DNA of 64,000 nt, from contig OZ242263.1 of the NCBI GenBank assembly GCA_965207125.1, positions 1,550,001 through 1,614,000 on the forward strand, written 5' to 3'. Positions 55,695 through 64,000 of this stretch are shown in pieces; positions within the stretch are counted from its first letter, which is position 1, and the number at the start of each line of letters is the position of its first letter. This DNA comes from G965207125 sp965207125. Its GTDB lineage: Bacteria; Pseudomonadota; Alphaproteobacteria; Puniceispirillales; UBA1172. The notes under the pieces are model-generated. The model had not been told where the DNA came from. It saw nothing but the letters and a program-made list of their open reading frames with translations, and did no database searches. A program made the translations under genes and the position numbers.

Positions 55695-57358
55695 GATAAG
55701 TCACTTTCATTAAGTCCGTAATCGGCGATGGCGGATGAACGGCTGATATAGCCGCGTTTGACATCCCGTTTTACGAGCGCCCGATCACGCATTGACGCAT
55801 CGCCATAGCCACCACCACCGGGAAAGGCAAGATGCACTGTTCGCCCTGAAGCAATCGGTTGTCGGCCTTTGCCGCGCAAAGCCGTGCCATCATCGAGTCC
55901 AAGAGTGGTTTTTGCGCCAGATTTACCGCCCTCGCGTCCTCGTGCTGCATGATCAACGCGGTCAAGCATTGCCGAGAAATCAAAATCATAACCATCTTGC
56001 GCTTCTACTTCCATCAGTTGACCCAAGCCGCCGCGATATTGCCCTACCCCACCGCTATCTGGGCGCAGTTCTTTGCGGCGGATGATCACAGGACCCGCAT
56101 TTTCAGTGGCCTCAACTGGCATCGTCATCACACCGCTCGGAAAAGCCGTAGCGTTTAACCCGTCAAGACCGGGACGTGCGCCACTGCCGCCGGAATTAAA
56201 CGTTAACACTTCAACCGCACGCGCTCCTGGCGGTGCGTTGCTCCCTTGATGTGGCTTGAGGCTGAGTTGAAAATTACAGAGTGCACCAGCGCTTTCGGCT
56301 TGAATTCCACCATCGATCAGCTGGTGCAAAGCTCCAAACACCACATCAGGTAACATCTGACCAATTACATGGCGTAAAGCCACCGGTGCGGGCCGCACGG
56401 CGTTCACAATAGTGCCTTCAGGGGCTATTACTTCAAACGGTGCGAGAGAGCCAGTATTGTTCGGAATATCAGGCGCAAGAGCAACTTTCAGACCATAGCA
56501 AGTGTAAGCCTTTGTGTAGACAAGCGGCACGTTGATGCCATGGCGATCAACCGATGAAGTGTTTTGATAATCGGCGATAATTCGGTCTTTTTCAATCGTG
56601 ACCGTAGCGGCCAGCGTGATCGGGGTATCAAAACCATCGATCACCATTTGAGAAAATGCTGTTCCTGGAGTGAGAGAGGCAAGCCGCTCAAGAGTCGCAT
56701 CTCGTGAGCGCGTCATGATGAAATCGGCTATCTCCTCGAGATTATCGGTGTTATATTCATCAAGCATCGATGTTAGCCTTGCGGTGCCAACGTCATTACA
56801 GGTTGCCAGCGCGTGAATATCCCCCACCACCTGATCGGATTCACGTACATTACGGTGGATGATTTGCACAAGATCAGCATTAATGCGCCCTTCATCAATA
56901 AACCGCATGATCGGAATCTGTAACCCTTCTTCATAAAGCGAAAGGCCATCCGCGCCAAACCCCCGGCCGCCGACATCCACCACATGCGCCGTGCAGGCAA
57001 AAAAGCCAATCAAGTTTTTTCGCCGAAAGACTGGCGTCATGACAGTAATATCATGCAAATGCCCGGTTCCCATCCAAGGGTCATTGGTGATGTATACATC
57101 ACCATCCCGCATCGTCTTAACCTCGATCTCGCGCATGAAATGACTCACTGATTCAGCCATCGCGTTGACGTGTCCAGGGGTGCCAGTCACTGCTTGCGCT
57201 AGCATATTGCCACGCGCGTCATAAACCCCTGCGGACAGATCTCCCGCCTCACGCACTGAGGTCGAGAACGCTGTTCTGATTAGCGCTTGTGCTTGTTCTT
57301 CCACCACCGAAATCAGGCGGTTCCACATGATCTGCAAAACTACTGTGTTAAGCGCCAT
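55691..57358 (-). CDS. hyuB: Hydantoinase B / N-methylhydantoinase beta-type subunit
   Basis: A 555-residue HyuB family protein, partner of HyuA in ATP-dependent ring opening of hydantoins or 5-oxoproline. The family start IMWNRLISVVEEQAQALIRT is followed by REAGDLSAGVYDARGNMLAQ, GDVYITNDPWMGTGHLHDI near residue 85 with metal ligands, and GGSGARPGLDGLNATAFPSG near residue 395. The end, GGGGYGDASMRDRALVKRDV, is typical. The true substrate in this organism is unknown: oxoprolinase, N-methylhydantoinase and acetone-carboxylase-related enzymes all share the fold. It overlaps hyuA by 11 bases. Confidence 0.88.
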   Translation of the reverse strand: MALNTVVLQIMWNRLISVVEEQAQALIRTAFSTSVREAGDLSAGVYDARGNMLAQAVTGTPGHVNAMAESVSHFMREIEVKTMRDGDVYITNDPWMGTGHLHDITVMTPVFRRKNLIGFFACTAHVVDVGGRGFGADGLSLYEEGLQIPIMRFIDEGRINADLVQIIHRNVRESDQVVGDIHALATCNDVGTARLTSMLDEYNTDNLEEIADFIMTRSRDATLERLASLTPGTAFSQMVIDGFDTPITLAATVTIEKDRIIADYQNTSSVDRHGINVPLVYTKAYTCYGLKVALAPDIPNNTGSLAPFEVIAPEGTIVNAVRPAPVALRHVIGQMLPDVVFGALHQLIDGGIQAESAGALCNFQLSLKPHQGSNAPPGARAVEVLTFNSGGSGARPGLDGLNATAFPSGVMTMPVEATENAGPVIIRRKELRPDSGGVGQYRGGLGQLMEVEAQDGYDFDFSAMLDRVDHAARGREGGKSGAKTTLGLDDGTALRGKGRQPIASGRTVHLAFPGGGGYGDASMRDRALVKRDVKRGYISRSSAIADYGLNESDLS

Positions 57359-59468
57359 CGGTTAGCTCCTTTCCATCTAGCTGAATATCTATGGTTCCGT
57401 CCGCCCACATTATTGCCACACCGCCTTCGGGAATCAAGACCGTGGTTTCATTTTCGACCACTACTGCGGGGCCGATGATACGATCCCCCTCGATTAGATC
57501 TATGCGCTCGAACACTTTTGCCGTAACCGGCTCGCCATCGATAGGATCACTCATCACACGGATAGCCTTCTCCTTCGGAAAGGTTTTCTTATCCTTCGCC
57601 ACGAGAGAGGTGATCGCCGGACGCGGTGTCGTCGCCAATACAGACCAGCCGGTGACTTCTATATCAAGACCAGTTACAACGCGGTTGAAAAGACGGCGGT
57701 AGGTTTTCTCGAATAATATTTTTAACGACGAGGCATCAGGTTCTGCAAGCCAGTCTGGGTTGAGAGTAACCGGAATATCCCAGCCTTGTCCGACGTAGCA
57801 CATGAAGGCTTTGGCTTGGGTTGAGATGGACGCCGAGGGCATGGCCGCCTGAACAAAATTTTCAGCCTCCTTTGCCATCGATGCAAGCGTTTCGGCGACG
57901 GCCTCGCCTTGCCACTCTGATAGCCGCATATATAATGACCGCCCTTTTTCAAAACTGAACGGCGCGCGCAGAAACCCGACAGCCGAACCCACTCCGGCAG
58001 AAGATGGCACCAGAACTCGTCCTATTCCTAATTTCCGCGCGAGACGCACCGCGTGAAGTGGTCCAGCTCCGCCAAAAGCGATCATTGTGTAGCCAAGTAA
58101 ATCCTCGCCGTTCTCGACCGCATGAACCCGCGCGGCGTTCGCCATATTCTCATCGACCATTTCAGCTATTCCAAACGCTGCCATTTGTGTAGGCATTTCT
58201 AAAGTCTCGCCGATGTTCTGATCGATGGCTTTTGTAGCCATCTCGGCGGAAAGTTTCATCGACCCACCCGCGAAATGATCGGGGTCGATCTTGCCCAGAA
58301 TCACATCAGCGTCAGTTACCGTAGCTTCATTACCACCCCGTTGGTACGAGGCAGGGCCAGGCTCGGATCCTGCCGAGCGAGGGCCGATCCTGATCTGCTG
58401 CATTTGGTCTACCGAGGCGATCGACCCGCCACCTGCGCCGATCTCAACCATATCGATCACTGGAATCGAAATGGGCATCCCCGATCCTTTCTTGAAGCGC
58501 CAAGTTCGTGCGACTTCGAAACTGCGCGAGGTTTTTGGCGCACCATCGCGAATAAGGCAGATTTTTGCTGTCGTCCCACCCATATCAAAAGACAAGGTTT
58601 TCTTAAGACTGAAACGCCGCGCGATATCGGCCGCGAAAATTGCTCCGCCCGCTGGCCCTGATTCAACCAAACGCACCGGAAATTGAGTCGCACTGGCAAG
58701 ATCGATAATCCCACCGCCCGAATGAATCAGCATCACCTCAGCCTTTATGTCTTGTTCAGCCAGGCGTGATTTAAGACGTTCAAGATACGAGCGCATGGTT
58801 GGCTTGACATACGCATCAGCGACCGTGGTATTAAACCGCTCATATTCTCGCATTTGCGGTGAGACCTCAGATGACAGGGATATGGCCGCCTCAGGTAGGA
58901 TATTGAGCACAATCTCACGCGTCCGGTGTTCATGCGCGGGGTTGGCGTAAGCATGTAGAAAACCAACCGCGATGCTTTCTATTTTCTCATCTCTAAGGTG
59001 ATGGGCGATGGCTGTTACCGCATCCTCATCAAGATTTTCTAGCACTGTGCCGTTAGCCAGAATACGTTCACGCACCGGATAGCGCCTATCGCGCGGGATC
59101 AACGGCTCAGGCAAAACCAGATTAAGATCATATTGCTCAAATCGGCTTTCGGTGCGCATCTCGATCACATCGCGAAAACCTTCAGTTGTAATAAAGGCCG
59201 TTTGCGCCCCGCGTCTTTCGATTAAGGCGTTGGTTGCTAAAGTCGTGCCGTGAATAATCATCCCGATTTCAGAGGGCGCGATGGACGCCATCGCACAAAC
59301 TTTCTCGATACCATCAAGAATCCCGCTTTCAGGTGCGTCATGGACGGTTAACACCTTGATTGAAAATAGATTATCGCCTTTCTCAAGCACGATGTCAGTA
59401 AAGGTGCCACCAATATCAACACCGCATCTGATCATCGAGGCAGAGGTTGTTTGGGTCATGGTTGTCAT
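57348..59468 (-). CDS. hyuA: Hydantoinase A / 5-oxoprolinase alpha-type subunit
   Basis: A 706-residue ASKHA-fold ATPase subunit. IRCGVDIGGTFTDIVLEKGD near residue 12, GMIIHGTTLATNALIERRGA near residue 70, YVKPTMRSYLERLKSRLAEQ near residue 215, RLVESGPAGGAIFAADIARR near residue 265, SFDMGGTTAKICLIRDG near residue 295 and AFGGAGPLHAVRLARKLGIG near residue 470 match HyuA. It starts the minus-strand run hyuA-hyuB-aminotransferase; the run might degrade an N-heterocyclic amide to an amino acid that is then transaminated, which is inference. Confidence 0.9.
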   Translation of the reverse strand: MTTMTQTTSASMIRCGVDIGGTFTDIVLEKGDNLFSIKVLTVHDAPESGILDGIEKVCAMASIAPSEIGMIIHGTTLATNALIERRGAQTAFITTEGFRDVIEMRTESRFEQYDLNLVLPEPLIPRDRRYPVRERILANGTVLENLDEDAVTAIAHHLRDEKIESIAVGFLHAYANPAHEHRTREIVLNILPEAAISLSSEVSPQMREYERFNTTVADAYVKPTMRSYLERLKSRLAEQDIKAEVMLIHSGGGIIDLASATQFPVRLVESGPAGGAIFAADIARRFSLKKTLSFDMGGTTAKICLIRDGAPKTSRSFEVARTWRFKKGSGMPISIPVIDMVEIGAGGGSIASVDQMQQIRIGPRSAGSEPGPASYQRGGNEATVTDADVILGKIDPDHFAGGSMKLSAEMATKAIDQNIGETLEMPTQMAAFGIAEMVDENMANAARVHAVENGEDLLGYTMIAFGGAGPLHAVRLARKLGIGRVLVPSSAGVGSAVGFLRAPFSFEKGRSLYMRLSEWQGEAVAETLASMAKEAENFVQAAMPSASISTQAKAFMCYVGQGWDIPVTLNPDWLAEPDASSLKILFEKTYRRLFNRVVTGLDIEVTGWSVLATTPRPAITSLVAKDKKTFPKEKAIRVMSDPIDGEPVTAKVFERIDLIEGDRIIGPAVVVENETTVLIPEGGVAIMWADGTIDIQLDGKELTDGA

Positions 59469-59546
59469 CCTGCTTGAGATTAGTCTTATTTCACGCTAGA
59501 ATTTTTCTGATGTCAACAAATTACCCGCGAGAAAGCGAGGGCTTTG

Positions 59547-59990
59547 ATGAAATATTTACACACGATGGCTAGGGTAGCTGATATCGATCAATCTTTGCGA
59601 TTTTGGTGTGATCATCTCGGGCTTATTGAGGCGACTCGCAAGGATTATCCTCAGGGCAAATTCACGTTGATTTTTCTGGTGGCTTCCGAGGATCAAGATA
59701 CTTTTAAGGCAGGGCGCACGCCCGCGCTCGAACTCACCTATAACTGGGATAGTGATGAGACCTATCATGGCGGTCGCAATTTTGGGCATCTGGCCTATGA
59801 GGTTGATGACATCTACGCTCTCTGCCAGCATCTTCAGGATAACGGCGTGATCATTAACCGACCCCCACGCGATGGGCGGATGGCGTTCATTCGCTCACCT
59901 GATGGAATCTCGGTCGAACTCTTGCAGAAAGGCGAAGCTTTATCGCCTCAGGAACCATGGGTGTCGATGCTTAATGAAGGCGAGTGGTGA
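59547..59990 (+). CDS. gloA: Glyoxalase I (lactoylglutathione lyase)
   Basis: A 147-residue VOC-fold enzyme that isomerises the glutathione-methylglyoxal hemithioacetal. Metal ligands expected for GloA can be placed: histidine in YLHTMARV near residue 5, glutamate in PALELTYNW near residue 58, histidine in FGHLAYEVDD near residue 75 and glutamate in GISVELLQKG near residue 123. I start at ATG 59547; the codon before it is a TTG. GAGGG is close upstream. It ends ten bases from the convergent moaA. Confidence 0.9.
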   Translation: MKYLHTMARVADIDQSLRFWCDHLGLIEATRKDYPQGKFTLIFLVASEDQDTFKAGRTPALELTYNWDSDETYHGGRNFGHLAYEVDDIYALCQHLQDNGVIINRPPRDGRMAFIRSPDGISVELLQKGEALSPQEPWVSMLNEGEW

Positions 59991-60000
59991 GGCCGCTTAT

Positions 60001-61014
60001 CTAGCCCCCAGTCACGCTCATATGCCGCGCGACTGCGGGTGCGGTGTGATCACGATCGATGATAAAATCATGGCCTTTCGGCTTCCGTGTAATCGCCTCG
60101 ATAATCGCCTGATCAAGCCCGGTTGGGCCGCCTTCACGAAGAGCCTCGCGCAGATTGGCGTTGTCGTCTTGACCAAGACACATATACAGAATCCCTGTGC
60201 AGGTCAGCCGCACTCTGTTGCAACTTTCACAGAAATTATGTGTAAGCGGTGTAATAAAGCCCAGTTTTCTACCGGTCTCGGCAACTTCAACATAACGCGC
60301 AGGACCGCCAGTTCGATGCCCGGTGTCGCGTAACGTAAATCGCCGCGATAGTCTGTCCTGAACCAGTGACACCGGCAGATAATGATCCAAGCGATTCTCA
60401 CCGCCGATATCACCCATCGGCATCACCTCGATAATCGTCATATCAATCTCGTGCTCCCCGCACCACAACACCATATCGCCAAGTTCGTGCTCGTTAACCC
60501 CTGCCAGCGCGACCGTGTTGATCTTGACCTCAAGTCCTGCTCCTCGCGCGGCGCTTAACCCGTCAAGCACCACCTCCAGCTTACCGCGCCGTGTGATTTC
60601 GGTGAATAATTCGGGGTCAAGCGTGTCGAGTGAAACATTAACTCGTCGCACTCCGGCGGCGTAAAGTGCAGGGGACATTTTTTCAAGCTGGCTACCATTG
60701 GTGGTTAGTGTTACCTCATCAAGATTGCCAGCCTTCACCTCAGCTCCTAGATTATTGATTAGCTGCATGATGTTGCGGCGCAATAAGGGTTCGCCGCCAG
60801 TCAGCCTGATCTTGCGCGTTCCCACCGCCATGAAACGCCGGCAGACAACCTCGAGTTCCTCCAGCGTTAATAACTCTGATTTTGGCAGGAACGTCATGTC
60901 CTCAGCCATGCAGTAGACGCATCTGAAATCGCAGCGATCTGTCACCGAAACGCGCAAATAACTCACGGGACGACCAAAGGGATCGATAATCGGGTTGGTG
61001 GTTGGTGCTCTCAT
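60001..61014 (-). CDS. moaA: GTP 3',8-cyclase MoaA
   Basis: Radical SAM enzyme for the first step of molybdopterin synthesis, 337 residues. The N-terminal cluster motif is CDFRCVYCMAED (CxxxCxxC) near residue 28; RKIRLTGGEPLLRRNI near residue 72 and LTTNGSQLEKM near residue 103 follow; the second 4Fe-4S cluster cysteines are in NFCESCNRVRLTCTG near residue 260. The protein ends in the conserved GG needed for activity (MSVTGG). It follows gluQ on the minus strand after 84 bases. Confidence 0.95.
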   Translation of the reverse strand: MRAPTTNPIIDPFGRPVSYLRVSVTDRCDFRCVYCMAEDMTFLPKSELLTLEELEVVCRRFMAVGTRKIRLTGGEPLLRRNIMQLINNLGAEVKAGNLDEVTLTTNGSQLEKMSPALYAAGVRRVNVSLDTLDPELFTEITRRGKLEVVLDGLSAARGAGLEVKINTVALAGVNEHELGDMVLWCGEHEIDMTIIEVMPMGDIGGENRLDHYLPVSLVQDRLSRRFTLRDTGHRTGGPARYVEVAETGRKLGFITPLTHNFCESCNRVRLTCTGILYMCLGQDDNANLREALREGGPTGLDQAIIEAITRKPKGHDFIIDRDHTAPAVARHMSVTGG

Positions 61015-61094
61015 CGCTGGAAGACTAATATAACTATCGCTGATACAGCAAGAAAAATCGCTGGAGAACGCGCCTCACCCACGCCTCGATTTTA

Positions 61095-61120
61095 CCATTT
61101 ACTGTAGCGACGGTAAATGG
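61095..61120 (-). repeat. Inverted repeat across the gluQ stop codon
   Basis: CCATTTAC (61095-61102) and GTAAATGG (61113-61120) form a perfect 8-base stem, 9 with the next A-T pair, around a 10-base loop. The gluQ stop (TAA, 61099-61101) lies in one arm. No T-run follows on either strand, so a normal intrinsic terminator is unlikely; it may protect the 3' end of the message or be chance. Confidence 0.5.
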
Positions 61121-61992
61121 TCGCAAATCATTCTGATTATTGCTTCAGCGGTGAGGCCTTTTGCGCGCAAGTGTTTAACTGAACGTGCAGCATCTCGCTT
61201 GGCCAGCCGTTTTCCCGTCTCATTAACCACCAAACCATGATGATAAAAGAGGGGCACAGGTAAGCCCAATAATTCCTGCAACAGGCGATGAATAGACGCT
61301 GATCGCAAAAGATCAACCCCGCGTGAGATAAGCGTCACGCCTTGGGCTGCATCATCAACCACAACGCTTAAATGATAACTCGCACCTATATCACGGCGTG
61401 CTATCACAACATCGCCAATCGTATCAGGATCGAGGGCGATGGCGCCATGGGCTAGATCATCGACCACAAGGTTTTTTGCCCTTTCGCGCACCGCCTCTAT
61501 TCTCAATCTCCAGGCGGGCTCAATGCCCTGATCTTTACGCTCATCGATCAGCGCTGAGGGGGATGACTGATCGGTATTGGTCGGGTTGTCAGGAGGCGCG
61601 TCCTCATGTGGGGCGGATAAAATCGTTGCCACTTCGCTGCGCGTCAGATAACACGGATAAACCACGTCCATCGCCTGAAGCTGTGCTAAAGCCTCATGAT
61701 ATTCGATGAAATGTTCCGATTGGGTTCGAATAGGCGGTGCGTGGGAGATGCCGAGAAAAGCAAGATCATCTAAAATGGCTTCGACATAGCGGGGCTCGCA
61801 TCGCGCCTTGTCGAGGTCATCTATTCTCAGCATCATCTGCCCGCCATTTTTTTCTGCGAGCATTGAGGCTACTAAAGCTGAAAAAACATGACCAAGGTGA
61901 AGAGGCCCGGTGGGGGATGGCGCAAAACGCGTGACCACCTTACTAGGCAGGCGCGGTGTGATTTTATCAATAATCGCATCCAGAGATGGCAA
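61099..61992 (-). CDS. gluQ: Glutamyl-Q tRNA(Asp) synthetase
   Basis: Truncated glutamyl-tRNA synthetase paralogue, 297 residues, which attaches glutamate to queuosine in tRNA-Asp. The class I HIGH-type motif is in RFAPSPTGPLHLGHVFSALV near residue 22, followed by MLRIDDLDKARCEPRYVEAI and YPCYLTRSEVATIL; the KMSKS counterpart is ETGKRLAKRDAARS near residue 260. The anticodon-binding domain is absent, which separates it from GltX. ISRGVDLLRSASIHRLLQEL is the usual tRNA-synthetase core segment. It is upstream of moaA on the same strand. Confidence 0.92.
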   Translation of the reverse strand: MPSLDAIIDKITPRLPSKVVTRFAPSPTGPLHLGHVFSALVASMLAEKNGGQMMLRIDDLDKARCEPRYVEAILDDLAFLGISHAPPIRTQSEHFIEYHEALAQLQAMDVVYPCYLTRSEVATILSAPHEDAPPDNPTNTDQSSPSALIDERKDQGIEPAWRLRIEAVRERAKNLVVDDLAHGAIALDPDTIGDVVIARRDIGASYHLSVVVDDAAQGVTLISRGVDLLRSASIHRLLQELLGLPVPLFYHHGLVVNETGKRLAKRDAARSVKHLRAKGLTAEAIIRMICDHLPSLQ

Positions 61993-62156
61993 ATGACACT
62001 CCTTTGGTTCTAAGCCAGAAAACCTAATCTGATTTTTATCTTACGGTATAGCGCAAGCAGAGATAGGGTAAAAATAAAAGCCACACTAGCTGGCCCAGTT
62101 GGGAAGGTATCTCGCAGGGAGTTGATAATTTTGCGCTGCTATGTTTTTATAGTCTC

Positions 62157-62720
62157 ATGGAAGGAAAATCAACACCAGCTCTTGCTTTGAACGCAGATTT
62201 TAGGCCTCTTAGCTATTTTCCCTTATCGCTATGGTCGTGGCAGGACACCGTTAAAGCTATCTTTCTTGAACGCGTCATTATTATCTCAGAATATGACACG
62301 ATCATCTCATCGCCAAGTCGGCAGATGCGCCTGCCTAGCGTGATCGCCTTAAAAAACTATGTTAGTCAAATCCGCAATCCCGCGTTTACTCGCTTTAACG
62401 TCTTTTTACGCGATCAGTTTTCATGTCAGTATTGTCTTAAGGAGTTTCCGGCCCCTGACCTGACTTTTGATCATTTGATTCCACGCTCAAAGGGTGGCAA
62501 AACTACTTGGGGCAATGTCGTTACCGCTTGCTCCTGTTGCAATCTTGCCAAAGGCAACAGGTTACCCGAACAATGCGGCATGATCCCGCCGGTCTCACCG
62601 GATCAGCCGACCACGTGGCAGCTGCAGGAAAACGGCAGAAAATTTCCACCAAATCATCTTCACCACAGCTGGCGCGATTATCTTTATTGGGATAGCGAAT
62701 TAGACAATGATGACGGCTGA
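62157..62720 (+). CDS. HNH endonuclease family protein
   Basis: A 187-residue single-domain HNH protein. PALALNADFRPLSYFPLSLW opens it, FSCQYC and CSCC supply zinc-type cysteine pairs, and LTFDHLIPRSKGGKTTWGNV-VTAC is the HNH motif near residue 100, with CNLAKGNRLPEQ completing it. Proteins of this exact plan are widespread single genes in alphaproteobacteria and are not linked to phage packaging or restriction here; their role is not known. There is no obvious Shine-Dalgarno sequence before the ATG at 62157. The gap before it (61993-62156) holds no gene I can support. Confidence 0.85.
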   Translation: MEGKSTPALALNADFRPLSYFPLSLWSWQDTVKAIFLERVIIISEYDTIISSPSRQMRLPSVIALKNYVSQIRNPAFTRFNVFLRDQFSCQYCLKEFPAPDLTFDHLIPRSKGGKTTWGNVVTACSCCNLAKGNRLPEQCGMIPPVSPDQPTTWQLQENGRKFPPNHLHHSWRDYLYWDSELDNDDG

Positions 62721-62737
62721 GATGCCGAGTTTAAGCC

Positions 62738-63268
62738 TTAAACACGCTCAGCGACTTTGATCGCTAAGCGACAACCGGCCTGAATAACTTGCCGCATCAC
62801 CGGATAGCCTATCGCCTCGGTGCCACCATGGTCTTCGGCGATGTCTTTGTGCTCAAGTTCTTCATCACGGAGACGGATGAGGGTTTTGACTAACGGGTCA
62901 TCGTCATCAAGCGACTTGGCTTGGCGGTCGTAATGCCCGCCGATGACTTCTTCAACCGCGATCGTGCACGCCATTGCCGCTTTTGCTCCCATCGCCGCAG
63001 TTATTGCTCCTAGTGCAAAACCTGCTCCGTTCCATAATGGGGTTAGTAATGACGGACGCACCTCATATTCGTTCAGCAGGGTCTCAAAAGTGTTAAGATG
63101 TTCTAGTTCTTGATCTTTCATATGGCGGATTTCTTCAGCCAGTGGATGATCACCCAACACTGCGAGTTGGCCTTCGTAAATCCGTCGCGCCCCTAGTTCT
63201 CCTGCGTGATCGACACGTAGATAACGACTGATTTTGTTGCGGTCTGCTGAAGATTTATCCATGATCAC
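62738..63268 (-). CDS. coq7: Demethoxyubiquinone hydroxylase (Coq7)
   Basis: Di-iron monooxygenase of 176 residues that hydroxylates demethoxyubiquinol in ubiquinone synthesis. Iron ligands appear in the right order: GELGARRIYEGQ, EEIRHMKDQELEHL with ExxH, VEEVIGGHYD and LRDEELEHKDIAEDHG with the second ExxH. The short form without N-terminal extension is usual for alphaproteobacteria. The start is ATG 63268 or the one at 63262; it overlaps dsbB by 14 bases. Confidence 0.93.
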   Translation of the reverse strand: MIMDKSSADRNKISRYLRVDHAGELGARRIYEGQLAVLGDHPLAEEIRHMKDQELEHLNTFETLLNEYEVRPSLLTPLWNGAGFALGAITAAMGAKAAMACTIAVEEVIGGHYDRQAKSLDDDDPLVKTLIRLRDEELEHKDIAEDHGGTEAIGYPVMRQVIQAGCRLAIKVAERV

Positions 63269-63743
63269 GATCCTTTGTTATCATTAAAACAATCAATAAT
63301 GCTGTGGCTAAACTGATCAGGCCGTTCCAGCCTGCCATTGATATTCCTGAAAATGACCATACAACTTCGTCGCACCTGATTGGAGGTGTTGACAGAAGCG
63401 AATCTAAAATCTCGCCAGCCGTGCCGTCAAGCGCAATCGTCCCACTGCAAGTGTTGGGGCCGGGCAATAACCCTAATTCGACGCCCGCGTGCCAAAAACC
63501 AAGCCCCGCGCTGATCAGCATGATCATACAAGCGAGACCGGCGAGCAAGCGAGGCGCAGGATTGCCAACAAACCACGCGATTAATGCTAGCCCGATCATC
63601 ACTCCATGAGGCCAACGTTGCCAATAACACATCGTGCAAGGTGCTAAGTCTTCTACGTACTGAAACCAGAATGCTGCGAGTAGCATGAATCCGCCGAGGC
63701 CGCCGCTAAGCATGACTGCTCGTGATGATTGCGACTTGATCAT
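63255..63743 (-). CDS. dsbB: Disulfide bond formation protein B (DsbB)
   Basis: Inner-membrane oxidase of about 162 residues with four helices that passes electrons from DsbA to quinone. The first active pair is in PCTMCYWQRWPHG near residue 32 (CxxC), the second pair of cysteines in PGPNTCSG and PPIRCDEVVW in the second periplasmic loop. The frame is open to 63761, but ATG 63743 overlaps the stop of the upstream gene as ATGA and fits the family's short N-terminus. It lies between yqaA and coq7, as in many alphaproteobacteria. Confidence 0.93.
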   Translation of the reverse strand: MIKSQSSRAVMLSGGLGGFMLLAAFWFQYVEDLAPCTMCYWQRWPHGVMIGLALIAWFVGNPAPRLLAGLACMIMLISAGLGFWHAGVELGLLPGPNTCSGTIALDGTAGEILDSLLSTPPIRCDEVVWSFSGISMAGWNGLISLATALLIVLMITKDRDHG

Positions 63744-64000
63744 GGTACCCCAAACCACCAAAAGCTGATGAATAATCCTACCAAAAGGAAAGAGAGCATG
63801 GATGCAATACGATTATCGCCTCGATAACGGATAATCGCGGCTACTAGGAAAAACCGAAACCCTCGTCCCACGAGCGAGGCAAAAATCAAAGCGGCCACAC
63901 CAATGCCAAGAAAACCACTCGAGAGGGTGATGATCTTATACGGCAACGGCGTGAACGCCCCGATCAAGATAAACAACCAGCCATGTTGTACGAATGCGGC
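63740..64000 (-). CDS. yqaA: YqaA/VTT-domain (DedA-like) membrane protein, 3' part (5' end outside window)
   Basis: The last 86 codons of a VTT-domain protein; the frame stays open to the window edge. The conserved GAFTPLPYKIITLSSGFLGI, with its Gly-x-x-Pro-x-Pro turn, is diagnostic of the YqaA group, followed by two hydrophobic helices (AALIFASLVGRGFRFFLVAA; ASMLSFLLVGLFISFWWFG). Members are thought to be lipid scramblases or transporters; the role here is unknown. The stop overlaps the dsbB start (ATGA). Confidence 0.88.
   Translation of the reverse strand, partial: AAFVQHGWLFILIGAFTPLPYKIITLSSGFLGIGVAALIFASLVGRGFRFFLVAAIIRYRGDNRIASMLSFLLVGLFISFWWFGVP

Noticed and set aside
62157..62720. 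HNH protein as part of a phage or restriction system
   Set aside because: No methylase, terminase, integrase or other defence gene is near, and this HNH type is a common lone gene in alphaproteobacteria.
1..64000. Apparent abundance of GATC and of GCGGCCGC-like motifs
   Set aside because: Noticed by eye only; I did not count them, and Asp/Ile/Ala codon use could explain it.

Overview
The window is a dense, mostly housekeeping stretch of an alphaproteobacterial chromosome. The gene order FYDLN-protein / aroA-cmk-rpsA-ihfB-lapA-trpF-trpB-trpA-accD-folC / trxA-addA-addB is a classic alphaproteobacterial arrangement, and yqaA-dsbB-coq7 at the right end is another. Moderate GC, very short or overlapping gene junctions, candidate sulfolactate catabolism (suyAB), many organic-solute transporters and a full B12 cluster suggest a marine heterotroph, perhaps of the SAR116 (Puniceispirillales) type; this placement is inference from content, not from a marker search.

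Layout. 1-5.1 kb: AddAB recombination helicase-nuclease and thioredoxin. 5.1-15 kb (minus strand): folate, fatty-acid, tryptophan and shikimate genes with IHF-beta, ribosomal protein S1 and CMP kinase. 15-17.2 kb: FYDLN-family protein, tRNA-Ala(GGC), thiamine pyrophosphokinase, a rhodanese-like protein and one small unknown. 17.4-22 kb: a BMP/PnrA-type ABC importer, probably for nucleosides. 22-24 kb: two tandem EamA permeases that are evident duplicates, each with the same palindrome in its leader. 24.2-26.7 kb: suyA-suyB plus an Ldh/ComC-family dehydrogenase. 26.7-30.5 kb: a FadJ-like fusion protein and a DmdC/FadE-type acyl-CoA dehydrogenase. 30.5-35.5 kb: a Liv-type branched-chain/amide ABC importer. 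35.7-54.5 kb: cobalamin synthesis (cobW, cobN, cobO, cobQ, cobD, DUF6732, cbiX, cobH, cobL, cobI, cbiG-cobJ, cobM, cobB, cobA, cbiD, cobK). 54.5-59.5 kb: an aminotransferase and a hydantoinase/oxoprolinase pair. 59.5-64 kb: glyoxalase, moaA, gluQ, HNH endonuclease, coq7, dsbB and a partial yqaA.

The most important structural observation is that many genes are split by single-base indels, nearly all in short homopolymers. From about 10.4 to 16.8 kb essentially every gene is affected (ihfB, rpsA, cmk, aroA, FYDLN gene, thiN, rhodanese) and even the tRNA carries two extra bases; outside that zone only trpB, livH, livG, livK and cbiG-cobJ are hit, once each. Because indispensable genes are broken while the reading frames resume perfectly, I read this as local sequence error rather than decay, and I give each gene its reconstructed span.

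The B12 cluster is chemically hybrid: it has early-cobalt/anaerobic-type enzymes (CbiX, CbiG, CbiD) together with the late-insertion chelatase CobN, while CobG/CobZ, CobF, CobS and CobT are not in the window. After reconstruction no stretch longer than 300 bases lacks a gene; the longest (about 43.66-43.90 kb, 12.70-12.88 kb, 17.21-17.39 kb) are described below. No insertion sequence, prophage, CRISPR array, rRNA or replication origin was seen.
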